From positions 1 through 64,000 of the forward strand of contig JAGOLX010000020.1 of assembly GCA_017993835.1 (NCBI GenBank): DNA of 64,000 nt. Reading direction: 5' to 3'. Shown here one piece after another: positions 53,073-62,005 of this stretch (positions are counted from its first letter, which is position 1; the number at the start of each line of letters is the position of its first letter). Made by a program: the position numbers and the translations under genes. A model generated the notes under the pieces. It had not been told where the DNA came from and did no database searches. It saw only the letters and a program-made list of their open reading frames with translations. This stretch comes from Phycisphaerae bacterium. GTDB lineage: Bacteria > Planctomycetota > Phycisphaerae > Sedimentisphaerales > Anaerobacaceae.

Positions 53073-54194
53073 GTGCAGATACCGTTGTCGCGGCCGGACA
53101 TCACTGAACGGGAGATCGAGTGCGTCGTGGAAGTCCTGCGCAGCCCGAACCTGTCTCTGGGACCGATGGTGGGCCGGTTCGAGAACGCGTTCGCGGCGTA
53201 CCTGGGCCGACATCGGGCCGTCGCGGTCAACAGCGGGACCAGCGCCCTGTTCCTGAGCCTGCGGGCCCTGGGGATCGGCGAGGGCGACGAGGTCGTCACG
53301 ACGCCGTTCACGTTCGTCGCTTCGGCAACGACCATCATGATGACCGGCGCCAGGCCGGTGTTCGTCGATATCGACCCGGTGAGCCTGAATATCGACCCGC
53401 AGCGAATCGACGCGGCGATCACCGGACGCACCAAGGCGATTCTCCCGGTCGAAGTCTTCGGCAACCCGGCGGGTTTCGACCGGATCTGCGAGATCGCCCA
53501 GCGACGCGGTCTGCCGGTGGTCGAGGATAGCTGCGAGGCGCTGGGCTCGGCCCTTGACGGCCGCAAGGCCGGGACGTTTGGTGCCGCGGGCGTGTTCGGC
53601 TTTTACCCCAACAAGCAGATCACCACAGGCGAAGGCGGCATGATCGTCACCGACGACGACCGCCTGGCGGACTTGTGCGTCTCCCTTCGCAACCAGGGCC
53701 GCGGAACGAGCAGCGGCTGGCTGGCCCACGAGTGCCTGGGATACAACTATCGACTCAGCGACATCCACTGCGCCCTCGGCGTGGTTCAACTCTCGCGAAT
53801 CGACGAGATCAAGGCCCACCGGCGGCAGGTGGCCGAATGGTACCAGGAAATGCTGGCCGACGACGATCGGCTGATCGTCCCGCGGGAGGCACCCGGCTGC
53901 GAGATCAGTTGGTTCGTCTTCGTCGTCCAACTGGCCGAGCGGTTCGGCATCGAGCAGCGGGACCGGGTCCTTCAGGAGATGAGACGACAGGGCATTCAGG
54001 TGGGCAACTACTTCACCCCGGTGCATCTGCAACCCTTCATCGCCGGACAATATGACTATCGGGCGGGCGACTTCCCCATCGCCGAGTCGGCCGGCAGCCG
54101 GACGGTCGCGTTGCCGTTCCACAACCGCCTGACCCAGGACGAGGCCGCCGTCGTCTGCGGGACACTCAAGGCCATTCTCGACACCTGCCTGTGA
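53073..54194 (+). CDS. DegT/DnrJ/EryC1/StrS-family PLP aminotransferase
   Basis: 373 residues. GTG 53073 is chosen because AAAGGAG lies six bases upstream; the longer frame's GTG at 53052 would contain that SD. Motifs: IPLSRPDITE at the N-terminus, VNSGTSALFLSLRALGIGEGDEV, TPFTFVASATTIMMTGA, PVEVFGNPA, EDSCEALGS, the PLP-binding Lys in GFYPNKQITTGEGG, and ALPFHNRLT. These enzymes aminate keto-sugar nucleotides for surface polysaccharides or glycoproteins. No other sugar-nucleotide genes are beside it, so the exact sugar is unknown. Confidence 0.92.
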   Translation: MQIPLSRPDITEREIECVVEVLRSPNLSLGPMVGRFENAFAAYLGRHRAVAVNSGTSALFLSLRALGIGEGDEVVTTPFTFVASATTIMMTGARPVFVDIDPVSLNIDPQRIDAAITGRTKAILPVEVFGNPAGFDRICEIAQRRGLPVVEDSCEALGSALDGRKAGTFGAAGVFGFYPNKQITTGEGGMIVTDDDRLADLCVSLRNQGRGTSSGWLAHECLGYNYRLSDIHCALGVVQLSRIDEIKAHRRQVAEWYQEMLADDDRLIVPREAPGCEISWFVFVVQLAERFGIEQRDRVLQEMRRQGIQVGNYFTPVHLQPFIAGQYDYRAGDFPIAESAGSRTVALPFHNRLTQDEAAVVCGTLKAILDTCL

Positions 54195-54215
54195 CGGCAA
54201 ATCCATCCTCCCTTC

Positions 54216-54243
54216 TTGCATACCCGTGGTTTTATCGTACAGT
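54216..54243 (+). promoter_or_regulatory. Possible promoter of the 90-residue membrane protein
   Basis: TTGCAT (54216-54221), 16-bp spacer, TACAGT (54238-54243), followed by a leader of about 70 bp. Confidence 0.35.
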
Positions 54244-54318
54244 TTAAGTAGGGAATCACGGAGAACGGCCGGAGGGCCGGTCGACAAGATCCAGCGACGG
54301 AAGGGGGGAAATCGCCGC

Positions 54319-54591
54319 ATGGGCTGGAGAATGAAACTTGTTTCTCTGCTGATCGTGTACTGTGCCGGTTTTGCCACGGCCATCTACTGCCTGGCGCCGG
54401 CGCCTGAGCCGGGCGAAGGTCAGACGCCGCAACTGGCCAAGCTGGGCGGATCGATCGATTCGCAGCAGATCGTCAGGTCGGTGAACTGCGGGATCCACAA
54501 GTGCGTGGACCTCGGCAAAGAGGCCGCCGCGGACCTGGCCCAGCGAATCCAGAAACAGATCGACAAGGCACAGTCCAAGTCGGACAAGTAG
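54319..54591 (+). CDS. Small single-pass membrane protein, unknown function
   Basis: 90 residues from ATG 54319, with GGGGGGA about eight bases upstream. One N-terminal membrane helix (MKLVSLLIVYCAGFATAIYCL), a Pro/Gly-rich linker, then a soluble part with two Cys in NCGIHKC and a charged helix (AADLAQRIQKQIDKAQSKSDK). No homologue recognised. The 252-bp gap after it (54592-54843) shows nothing else I can support. Confidence 0.6.
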   Translation: MGWRMKLVSLLIVYCAGFATAIYCLAPAPEPGEGQTPQLAKLGGSIDSQQIVRSVNCGIHKCVDLGKEAAADLAQRIQKQIDKAQSKSDK

Positions 54592-54843
54592 CCGCCGACG
54601 TGTGACCTCGCCGAGGGTGCCTTGGGCGATCTTCGGATTCGAGATTCCGTCGGGTTGCGTTCTGAACGCGCCTGCCGTTGCATGGCGAGTCGAAGTCCCG
54701 TCAGTTGACGTGCAATCGCACGCCAATGCATCCCAGATTCCACGACATTTCTGATCATTGCGCTCTTGACCAGCCGACGCGTATATGCCTTTCTATGGGG
54801 AAAGATTTCTTCCAGTAGGCAGGTTCCTGGCAGGGGTGCGCAC

Positions 54844-55668
54844 ATGACGGACAGACACGGTTGTGACGAGAGGGAAGTCGGCCACTATACATGCCATCGG
54901 GTTGGCGAGAAGCTCGTCGTCGATGGCCGCCTGACAGAGGCGTGCTGGCAGAAAGCCCCGAAGTCGCCGCGATTCGTGGACATGGTGACCGGCGTGCCGG
55001 GCTTCCTGGACACCCGTATGGCGGCGCTGTGGGACGACGAGAACCTGTACATCGCCTTCTGGATCGAGGAACCCAACGTCCAGGCCCAACTCACCGAGCG
55101 GGACTCGCCCGTGTACTTCGAGAACGACGTCGAGCTGTTCATCGCGGGCCAGGACTGCTACTATGAATTCGAGATCAACGCGAGGGGGACCGTCTACGAG
55201 GTGTTCTACGTCTGGCAGGACGCCTACAAACGCGGGGGGTTCTCCGAGAAGGGGGAGTTCGATCTGTTGAAGCACCCCGTGGATGTCCTGGGCGGCTTCC
55301 AGGACGCCCTGCGGTACAAGAAGCACTCTCGCGGCCGGCGGTGGGCGTTCATGGACTGGGACTTCCCAGGGCTCAAGACCGCAGTACGGATCGACGGGAC
55401 TCTGAACAATCCTGTCACCGTGGATCGTGGCTGGACGGTTGAACTGGCCTTTCCCTGGTCGGGCATGAAGACTCTGGCCGAGGGTCGGTCTCTGCCCCCT
55501 CGCGACGGCGATGTCTGGCGGATGGATTTCTCTCGTTTCGAGGCCCTGCAGTACAACGGTCGGATGACCGACCCCTCGGTTGGCTGGTCCTTCAACAAGC
55601 ACGGCGTGTACGACTCTCACATCCCCGAGTGCTTCACTTTCGTGCACTTCTCCTCGGAGCCGGTCTGA
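54844..55668 (+). CDS. CBM9-like (carbohydrate-binding family 9-type) domain protein
   Basis: 274 residues from ATG 54844, which follows AGGGG by seven bases. One beta-sandwich domain fills most of the chain: LVVDGRLTEACWQKAP at the start (the 'VDGxxDEAxW' opening), MAALWDDENLYIAFWIEEP, FENDVELFI, YYEFEINARG, GWTVELAFPWSG, WRMDFSRFE. This matches the CBM9/DOMON-like family seen in many planctomycete carbohydrate-related proteins. No signal peptide is visible, so it is either cytosolic or exported by an unrecognised route. No catalytic domain is attached. Confidence 0.8.
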   Translation: MTDRHGCDEREVGHYTCHRVGEKLVVDGRLTEACWQKAPKSPRFVDMVTGVPGFLDTRMAALWDDENLYIAFWIEEPNVQAQLTERDSPVYFENDVELFIAGQDCYYEFEINARGTVYEVFYVWQDAYKRGGFSEKGEFDLLKHPVDVLGGFQDALRYKKHSRGRRWAFMDWDFPGLKTAVRIDGTLNNPVTVDRGWTVELAFPWSGMKTLAEGRSLPPRDGDVWRMDFSRFEALQYNGRMTDPSVGWSFNKHGVYDSHIPECFTFVHFSSEPV

Positions 55669-55741
55669 TCCCGACCCTGAGGACAGGCAGGCTCGCGTCC
55701 GCGGAAGGGATCGCTCGCTGGTGAATTCCGGTGATTTTGTG

Positions 55742-55770
55742 TTGAAACGACCGGGCAAATCGGTTATAAG
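55742..55770 (+). promoter_or_regulatory. Promoter of the SPOR-like / small basic protein operon
   Basis: TTGAAA (55742-55747), 17-bp spacer, TATAAG (55765-55770), about 85 bp before ATG 55856. Confidence 0.6.
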
Positions 55771-55855
55771 TAACGGGTTTAGTGTCAGGCCCGGAGATAG
55801 TCTGTAGCAGTCCGGGTCGGCGGATGGATTGGTGGCCGCTACGGAGCTGTCGGCT

Positions 55856-56899
55856 ATGAAGCGCTATACCGGACAGAAAGCGCTGTATGAGGCGATTAGT
55901 CGCTCTCGCGATAAAGCTAAGCAGCACAGTATCTTAGAGAAGCTGCGGCCGGTGCTCTCCAAGCCTCCGACGACGCCGAGCCAGGAGACCGGGCCGGCTA
56001 TGGCGCCGGAACAGACGGACCAGCCGCCTGTTCAGGAGTTGACTGAGCCCGAGGCCGTGGAAACGCCGGCAATCGAGTTGCCGCTGCAGGCGGAACCGGA
56101 GTTGGAATTGCCGCCTGAGCCGCTCTCGGAGATGTCGGCGGCGTCGGATCCGCGGGTGGAGCCGGCTGCGAAGCCGCGACCGCCTGAGCGGTTTATTCAT
56201 CCGGCGGCGCCGACCCCGGCCAGCGTTTGGCTTCGGCCCAGACCCGTGCAGTTCAACGAGGGCCGCATCGAGATTTCGATGCCGTACTACGTGGGCGCGA
56301 TCGCCGCGATGGTGTTCCTGGTGGTCGTTCTGGCGGCGTATCGGATCGGTCAGGGCCGCCAGGCTGTACCGGCCAACGAGGTCAGTGGGCAGGTCCGAGC
56401 GGCGGCCGACCCGTCGGGCACGATGGCGAGTCCGCCTGTGAGGACGCCGACGCAGAATACGGCGACGTCCAATGCGGATCGGCCGTCGACGAGTACGCCG
56501 GTGACGACGGGCGGCGCGCAGCAGGACGTGGCGCCGGCCAGGGTCCAGGGCGACAATTGCATCGTTCTGGCTCGGTCCAGGACGAAAGAGGATTTCGATC
56601 CGGTCGTGAAGCACTTTGCGGATCACGGCATTTCGGTCGTGTCGCTGCCGATCGAACTGATACGAAAGGTCCTTGCGGAACAGGGGTTGAACCCCGCCGT
56701 GCTGCCCTCCGGCGACGGGCACCTGCTGGTGACGACGGACTATTATAGCAGTGCGGATGTCGCGAAGACGAAACAAAGGATCGCTGAAGTGGGAAAACTG
56801 TACAAGGGCAAGGCCCCATCCGGCCTGGAATCGTTTGCCCCGAATTACTTCAGCGACGCCTATGGGATGAAGATCAGGCAAATAAAGGAGAAACAGTAG
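55856..56899 (+). CDS. Single-pass membrane protein with SPOR-like C-terminal domain
   Basis: 347 residues; ATG 55856 with GGAG about ten bases upstream (a TTG nine codons earlier is weaker). N-terminal KRYTGQKALYEAISRSRDKAKQHSILEKL is basic and helical. A long Pro/Glu-rich linker (about 35-125) follows, then a membrane helix (YYVGAIAAMVFLVVVLAAY, about 142-160), a Thr/Ser/Pro linker and a C-terminal domain of about 120 residues (CIVLARSRTKEDFDPVVKHFADHGISVVSLP to HLLVTTDYY). The last part resembles the babbaab order of SPOR (septal peptidoglycan-binding) domains. Stop TAG abuts the ATG of the next gene, so the two are surely co-transcribed. SPOR is a structural guess. Confidence 0.65.
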   Translation: MKRYTGQKALYEAISRSRDKAKQHSILEKLRPVLSKPPTTPSQETGPAMAPEQTDQPPVQELTEPEAVETPAIELPLQAEPELELPPEPLSEMSAASDPRVEPAAKPRPPERFIHPAAPTPASVWLRPRPVQFNEGRIEISMPYYVGAIAAMVFLVVVLAAYRIGQGRQAVPANEVSGQVRAAADPSGTMASPPVRTPTQNTATSNADRPSTSTPVTTGGAQQDVAPARVQGDNCIVLARSRTKEDFDPVVKHFADHGISVVSLPIELIRKVLAEQGLNPAVLPSGDGHLLVTTDYYSSADVAKTKQRIAEVGKLYKGKAPSGLESFAPNYFSDAYGMKIRQIKEKQ

Positions 56900-57187
56900 A
56901 TGTCCATAGACCCTTCTCTTAAGTTGAAGAACGCACTGGTGCGGCACCGCAACGTGTTGACGCGGGCCGAGCGGATTGACGTCCTCAAGGACGAGGAACG
57001 ATGGAACGAGGGCGACCCGGTGCTGGGTCTCCCGAAGGTGGCGCATCGCAAGAGCGCCGCAGGCAAGAAGGCCAAAGCGGAAGAAGCCGCTGCTGGAGCC
57101 GCTCCGGGAGCCGCCGCTCCTGGCGCAGCCGCCCCGGCGCCGGCCGCCGCAGCGCCCGCCAAGGGCGGAGCCAAGGCCGCCAAGTAA
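56900..57187 (+). CDS. PVC-type small basic protein with Ala/Pro-rich tail
   Basis: 95 residues. The core (about 1-55: MSIDPSLKLKNALVRHRNVL, TRAERIDVLKDEERW, PVLGLPKVAHRK, AAGKKAK) matches the 'small basic protein' family conserved across Chlamydiae, Verrucomicrobia and Planctomycetes and thought to be ribosome-associated. The last about 35 residues are a low-complexity Ala/Gly/Pro run ending in KGGAKAAK, beyond the usual Lys-rich end. The start is fixed by adjacency to the upstream stop and by GGAG within AAAGGAGAAACAG. This is one of the best taxonomic clues in the window. Confidence 0.88.
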   Translation: MSIDPSLKLKNALVRHRNVLTRAERIDVLKDEERWNEGDPVLGLPKVAHRKSAAGKKAKAEEAAAGAAPGAAAPGAAAPAPAAAAPAKGGAKAAK

Positions 57188-57254
57188 CTGCGGCGTCATT
57201 CCGCCCGGGGGATACTCCGCGGGCGGTTCGTGCATATTTCCGTTTGCCAGACCT

Positions 57255-57290
57255 GCGTGCCGAGCAACGATGCCCGGCACGCTTTCTTTT
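57255..57290 (+). terminator. Strong rho-independent terminator after the small basic protein gene
   Basis: Arms GCGTGCCG (57255-57262) and CGGCACGC (57275-57282) pair perfectly, followed by TTTCTTTT (57283-57290). It sits against the convergent ileS stop codon. Confidence 0.85.
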
Positions 57291-60150
57291 ATGCGCGAAC
57301 GACCTCAGCGCACCGCGCGCAGATGCTGGGGTGTTCGCTGTCCGTTCCCACGCTCGGCCAGTAGTTCCAGCACCGCTGACACTTCGGATGGGTGCTCTTG
57401 GCGGCCATCACGACGGTTTCGTCCGCGCCCTCTTCGAGCTTGACCTCGCTGACGATGCACAGGGCGGCGAACTGGCTCAGGCCGAACTCCTTCAGTGCTG
57501 CCGCATCGGGAGTCGTGCAGCGCATAGTGACCGCAGCCTCCTGGTTGCTGGCGATCACCTTGTCTTTCCGCAGGCCTTCCAGGACCCGCAGGACCTTGTC
57601 CCGCAGGGACATGAGGTACTGCCATTTGAGCTCCTGGCCTGCATAGTCGATGGCAGGATCGACCTTGGGCATGTGGGCCAGATGTACGCTCTCGCAATCC
57701 TCCGGCTTGGACTTCATCGCCTCCCATGCCTCCTCGGCCGTATGGACGAGGATCGGCGCGAGCATCCGCACCAGGGCGCTGAGGACCTCATACATCGCGG
57801 TCTGTCCGCTCCGGCGGGACAGGCCCTCCTTGGCGTCGCAGTACATCCGGTCTTTCAGCACGTCCATGTAGATGCTGCTCATCTCGACCGAGCAGAAGTT
57901 GTACAGCAGCGAGAACACGCGGTGATAGGTGAACTCCTCGTAGGCCGCGGTCACTTCCGCGATGAGCTTCTGGAGCTGCTGCATCGCCCACTTGTCGATG
58001 TCGAGCATCTGTTCGTAGGGAACTGCGTCCTTGGCGGGATCGAAATCGTTGATGTTGCCGAACAGGTATCGCAGGGTGTTGCGGATCTTGCGGTAGGCGT
58101 CCTGGGTCCGTCCGATCAGATCGTCGTTGCAGCGGACATCCTCCTGGTAGTTGACGCTGGAGACCCACAGGCGCAGGATGTCCGAGCCGTATTTCGTGAT
58201 CTCGTCCTGGGCGTTGACGTAGTTGCCCAGCGACTTGGATTGTTTCATGCCCTTCTCATCGACGGTGAATCCATGCGTGAGGACCCGCTGGAAGGGCGGT
58301 TTGGAGATTGCCCCCAGCGCCGGCAGCAGCGAGAGCTGGAACCAGCCACGATGCTGGTCCGAACCCTCTAGGTACATGTCCACCGGCACCGGCCAGCCCT
58401 CCCGCCGGGAGCAGACGCTGTACCAACTGCATCCGGACTCGAACCACACGTCGAAGATATTCTCCTCTTTTTGCAGCTCGTCGAGGTTGAAGCCCTCAGG
58501 CAGCTTGAAGTCGTCGCCCAGGATCTGTCTGGGCGTGTGGGTGAACCAACTGTCCGAGCCGTGCTGGCCGACGTACTTGGCCACCGCCAGGACCGATTCC
58601 TTCGTCAGCAGGACCCGCCCGTCGGGCATCGTGAAGACTGGGATCGGCAGACCCCAGCTCCGCTGGCGGCTGATGCACCAGTCGGGTCGCGATTCGAGCA
58701 TGCCAGCGATTCGCTTCTGACCCCAGGCGGGTATCCACTGCACGTGGTCGAGACTCTCCATCGCCATCTGGCGGAGGGTCCTGCCGGTGTCGGGCGACTC
58801 CTTGTCCACGCCCACGAACCACTGCTCCGTCGCTCGGAAGACCACCGGGTCCCGGCTCCGCCAGCAGTGGGGATAGCTGTGCGTGATTTGGCTCTGGGCG
58901 AAGAGCCAGCCGTGCTCCTGGAGCCAGCCGTTCACCTGTTTCTCGACCTTCAGGACGCTCTGGCCGCGGAGCCACTCGGGTACGGTGTCGTCATAGGTGC
59001 CGTCGTTATTGACCGGGGAGTAGACCGCCAGCCCGTACATCTGGCCTGCCATGTAGTCCTCCAGGCCGTGCCCGGGCGCGGTGTGCACCAGACCCGTGCC
59101 GTCTTCGGTCGTCACATAGTCCGCCAGGACCACCATGTAGGCGTCCTTGTCGGTCGGGTTGGTCTCGACGAAGGGATGCTTGTATCGCAGATCGTCCAGC
59201 GTGCTGCCTCGCACCGCCTTGTCGGCGACTGCGTACTGGCCCTCGGCGAGCCCGCCGGCCTTCACGACGGCCGGGAGCCGGTCCGTCGAGACGACGGAGA
59301 CGTACTTACGCCCGTCTTTCTCATAGCTGATCGTGGTATAGTCGAGGTGCGGATGGACCGCGACCCCCAGATTGGCCGCCAGCGTCCAGGGGGTCGTCGT
59401 CCAGATCATGAAGCAGACGCGGGCCTCTTTGGCCTGGTCTGTCGTGACGAGTCCCAGCTCGATCAGCCGCTGCACGGCCTCCTCCGTCGCAGGGAAGTTG
59501 ACGAAGATGCTGGGGGAGGCGACGTCCTTGTACTCCAGTTCCGCTTCCGCCAGGGCGGTTTCGCAGCCGACGCACCAGTGAATCGGCTTGAGCTGCTTGT
59601 AGACCAGGCCCTTGCCGACCAGTTCTGCGAAGACCTCCAGGATGCCTGCCTCGTAGGCGGGCTTGAACGTCAGGTAAGGCTCCTCGAAATTGCCGAATAC
59701 GCCGAGATCCTGGAACTGCTTGCCCTGGATCTTGACGTACTTGCCGGCGTACTTCATGCAGTCCTTGCGGATCTCGGGCTTGGACATCTCGCGGGCCTTC
59801 GCGCCCAGGTCGGTCATGACCTTCGACTCGATGGGCAGGCCATGGCAGTCCCAGCCGGGGATGTATGGCGCGTCGAACCCGGTCATCGTCTTGTACTTGA
59901 TCACGAAGTCCTTGAGCACCTTGTTGATGACGTGCCCCATGTGGATGTCGCCATTGGCGTAGGGGGGGCCGTCGTGCAGGATGTACAGCGGGCTACCCTT
60001 GCGGGCCTCGCGAATCTTCTCGTAGATCTTCTGCTGGGCCCACTGCTTTCGCATCTGGGGCTCTCGCTGCACCAGGTTGGCCTTCATGGCGAAGCTGGTT
60101 TCCGGCAGATTCACGGTATCCTTGTAATTGTGCTTGCTTTCATCCGACAT
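57289..60150 (-). CDS. ileS: Isoleucine-tRNA ligase
   Basis: 953 residues, normal for bacterial IleRS. Class I signature HIGH as GDIHMGHVINKVLKDF, with PGWDCHGLPIE. The CP1 editing domain is present (WTTTPWTLAANLGVAVHP, TAPGHGLEDY). The second signature reads KQSKSLGNY instead of KMSKS. The anticodon-binding domain and a C-terminal zinc knuckle (CQRCWNYWP, CARCAEV) follow. It charges tRNA-Ile. A good promoter (60186-60214) is present and no T-box leader is recognisable. Monocistronic, convergent with the small basic protein operon. Confidence 0.97.
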   Translation of the reverse strand: MSDESKHNYKDTVNLPETSFAMKANLVQREPQMRKQWAQQKIYEKIREARKGSPLYILHDGPPYANGDIHMGHVINKVLKDFVIKYKTMTGFDAPYIPGWDCHGLPIESKVMTDLGAKAREMSKPEIRKDCMKYAGKYVKIQGKQFQDLGVFGNFEEPYLTFKPAYEAGILEVFAELVGKGLVYKQLKPIHWCVGCETALAEAELEYKDVASPSIFVNFPATEEAVQRLIELGLVTTDQAKEARVCFMIWTTTPWTLAANLGVAVHPHLDYTTISYEKDGRKYVSVVSTDRLPAVVKAGGLAEGQYAVADKAVRGSTLDDLRYKHPFVETNPTDKDAYMVVLADYVTTEDGTGLVHTAPGHGLEDYMAGQMYGLAVYSPVNNDGTYDDTVPEWLRGQSVLKVEKQVNGWLQEHGWLFAQSQITHSYPHCWRSRDPVVFRATEQWFVGVDKESPDTGRTLRQMAMESLDHVQWIPAWGQKRIAGMLESRPDWCISRQRSWGLPIPVFTMPDGRVLLTKESVLAVAKYVGQHGSDSWFTHTPRQILGDDFKLPEGFNLDELQKEENIFDVWFESGCSWYSVCSRREGWPVPVDMYLEGSDQHRGWFQLSLLPALGAISKPPFQRVLTHGFTVDEKGMKQSKSLGNYVNAQDEITKYGSDILRLWVSSVNYQEDVRCNDDLIGRTQDAYRKIRNTLRYLFGNINDFDPAKDAVPYEQMLDIDKWAMQQLQKLIAEVTAAYEEFTYHRVFSLLYNFCSVEMSSIYMDVLKDRMYCDAKEGLSRRSGQTAMYEVLSALVRMLAPILVHTAEEAWEAMKSKPEDCESVHLAHMPKVDPAIDYAGQELKWQYLMSLRDKVLRVLEGLRKDKVIASNQEAAVTMRCTTPDAAALKEFGLSQFAALCIVSEVKLEEGADETVVMAAKSTHPKCQRCWNYWPSVGTDSEHPSICARCAEVVRA

Positions 60151-60185
60151 CTGATGGTCCTCGAAATCTCCAAAAAGAATCGCGT

Positions 60186-60214
60186 ATCATACGAACTCGG
60201 CGGCGTTCCGTCAA
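60186..60214 (-). promoter_or_regulatory. Promoter of ileS
   Basis: On the minus strand TTGACG (60209-60214), 17-bp spacer, TATGAT (60186-60191), about 36 bp before the ATG. Confidence 0.65.
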
Positions 60215-60295
60215 GGTCGCGTGCCGGCCTGCTGGGGGCGTGGGTGCAGGACCGCACTTGCTCGCGTGCAAGAGGGGTTCGCGAAGACCCTGGAT

Positions 60296-60381
60296 TGTCA
60301 TTCCCGCGAACGCGGGAATCCAGTTCCTGGGGCACGTCGCAAACCCCGGCAAATGGATTCCTGCTTGGCGCAGGAATGACA
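60296..60381. repeat. REP-doublet / MITE-like 86-bp element, copy 2
   Basis: Left arm TGTCATTCCCGCGAACGCGG (60296 on) and right arm ending GGCGCAGGAATGACA (to 60381) are mutually inverted, each with its own small palindrome. Same plan and length as 34530-34616. It lies in the 400-bp gap 60151-60550 between divergent ileS and the beta-helix gene. Confidence 0.75.
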
Positions 60382-60550
60382 AGGTCCGGGCGGCGTCTCG
60401 CCATCTGACTCGAGGCTGCGACTACGATCATGGACCCCATTGCAGAACGTCGGATGCGGGACGGGGAGGGTTGTGGTAGGATAGCCTCCCGGCCGGCGGG
60501 CGAGGTCCGCCAGGTGAAACTGTAGCGTTGGTGTTGGCAGGGTGTCTCGA

Positions 60551-62005
60551 ATGGGCAGGTCTTCATGCGTCATGTGTCTGGTGGTGGTCTGGCTCGCCAT
60601 GGCAGGGGAGATTTCGGCGACAGAGGTCGCGCAGCCGACGAGGAACTACTATGTCGATGCGATTCAGGGCGACGACGCCGCGGGCGGATTGACCCCCGAA
60701 ACGGCTTGGCGGTCCCTGGACAAAGTGAACGCGGCGTCGTTGCAGCCGGGCGACAGCGTCCGGTTCCGACGCGGCGGCCTGTGGCGCGGCCAGCTCGTGC
60801 CCCGCAGTGGCGACAGCACCGCCCGAGTGACCTACGGCGCCTTTGGAGAGGGGGCCAAGCCTGCCTTGGTCGGCTCGGTCGCGATGAACTTGCCCTCGGA
60901 TTGGGCCTGCGAGGGCGGCAGCATCTGGGCCACCACCGCTCGGAGCGACGACTCAACTGCTCTGTCCGTGGACGTGGGTAATATCATCTTCGATGACGGC
61001 GCGGACACCGGTGTGAAGAAGTGGAGCCGCGCGGATCTCCGGGAGGCGGGCGACTTCTTCTACGATGCCGCCGCCAGGCAGGTGAAGCTCTGGTCGAACG
61101 GCAATCCCGCCGACGCCCATCGCAGCATAGAGCTGGCCCTCAAGAGGCACATCATCGACCAGTCCGGCAAGAGCTATGTGACCTTCGAGAACCTGGCGCT
61201 GCGCTACGGCGCCGCTCACGGCATCGGCGGATCAGGCGTGCGGGGCATCGTCGTCCGCGATTGCGACCTGTCCTACATCGGCGGCGGCCACCAGCACACG
61301 AACGCCAGCGGGACGCCCGTGCGGTATGGCAACGGGATCGAGTTCTGGGCCAGTGCACGCGATTGCCTCGTGGAAGGGTGCCGGCTGTGGGAGATCTACG
61401 ACGCCGCACTGACCAACCAGGGCAGCGGAACGAACGTCCAGGAGAGTATCGTCTATCGCAACAACGTGATCTGGAATTGCGAATACTCGTTCGAATACTG
61501 GAATCGTGACGAGAGCAGCCGGACGAGCAATATCCGCTTCGAGCACAACACCTGCGTGGGCGCCGGCTTCGGCTGGGGACATCACCAACGCCCGGACCGC
61601 AACGGACGGCACCTGATGTTCTACGACAATAGCGCCGCGACCTCGAACATGGTCGTGTGCTACAACATCTTCAGCAATGCAACGGACAGCCTCCTGCGAC
61701 TGCACGGGCGCGACTGGACGAGCGCCCTGACGATGGACTACAACTGCTGGCATCAGTCGCAGAGGGCGATCTGGCTCTGGGGACAGACCTCCGTCGGGCC
61801 CGCGGAATTCGACGCATTCCGGCGGCAGCGGGGGTTCGATCTGCACTCGATTGTTGCCGATCCCGGGTTTGTCGATGCGAAGATGTGCGATTACCGATTG
61901 ACCGCGGACAGCCCGGCCCGAGGGCTCGCAGACAACGGCTCGCCCGCCGGGGCGATGCCTCAGCGACGGATGGAGACGACTTCTGGCGAAAGGGCGGACC
62001 CATGA
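60551..62005 (+). CDS. Exported right-handed parallel beta-helix protein
   Basis: 484 residues from ATG 60551 (AGGG about eight bases upstream; a GTG at 60542 is too close to that SD). Signal peptide to about SATEVA. The N-terminal NYYVDAIQGDDAAGGLTPETAW..LDKVN..LQPGDSVRFRRGGLW is the usual opening of planctomycete and Bacteroidota pectate-lyase-like beta-helices. Coils follow (YVTFENLALRYGAAHGI, GIVVRDCDLSYIGGG, CLVEGCRLWEIYD, SIVYRNNVIWNCEYSFEYW). No pectate-lyase catalytic Arg/Asp set could be identified. Probably a polysaccharide lyase, isomerase or binder. Its TGA overlaps the next ATG (ATGA), so it is coupled to an outer-membrane barrel gene. Confidence 0.8.
   Translation: MGRSSCVMCLVVVWLAMAGEISATEVAQPTRNYYVDAIQGDDAAGGLTPETAWRSLDKVNAASLQPGDSVRFRRGGLWRGQLVPRSGDSTARVTYGAFGEGAKPALVGSVAMNLPSDWACEGGSIWATTARSDDSTALSVDVGNIIFDDGADTGVKKWSRADLREAGDFFYDAAARQVKLWSNGNPADAHRSIELALKRHIIDQSGKSYVTFENLALRYGAAHGIGGSGVRGIVVRDCDLSYIGGGHQHTNASGTPVRYGNGIEFWASARDCLVEGCRLWEIYDAALTNQGSGTNVQESIVYRNNVIWNCEYSFEYWNRDESSRTSNIRFEHNTCVGAGFGWGHHQRPDRNGRHLMFYDNSAATSNMVVCYNIFSNATDSLLRLHGRDWTSALTMDYNCWHQSQRAIWLWGQTSVGPAEFDAFRRQRGFDLHSIVADPGFVDAKMCDYRLTADSPARGLADNGSPAGAMPQRRMETTSGERADP

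Noticed and set aside
60151-60295. T-box leader upstream of ileS
   Set aside because: The ileS promoter lies only about 36 bp before the ATG, leaving no room for a T-box.
60296-60381. CRISPR-like repeat
   Set aside because: Only one inverted pair, no regularly spaced direct repeats or spacers, and a matching single element elsewhere.
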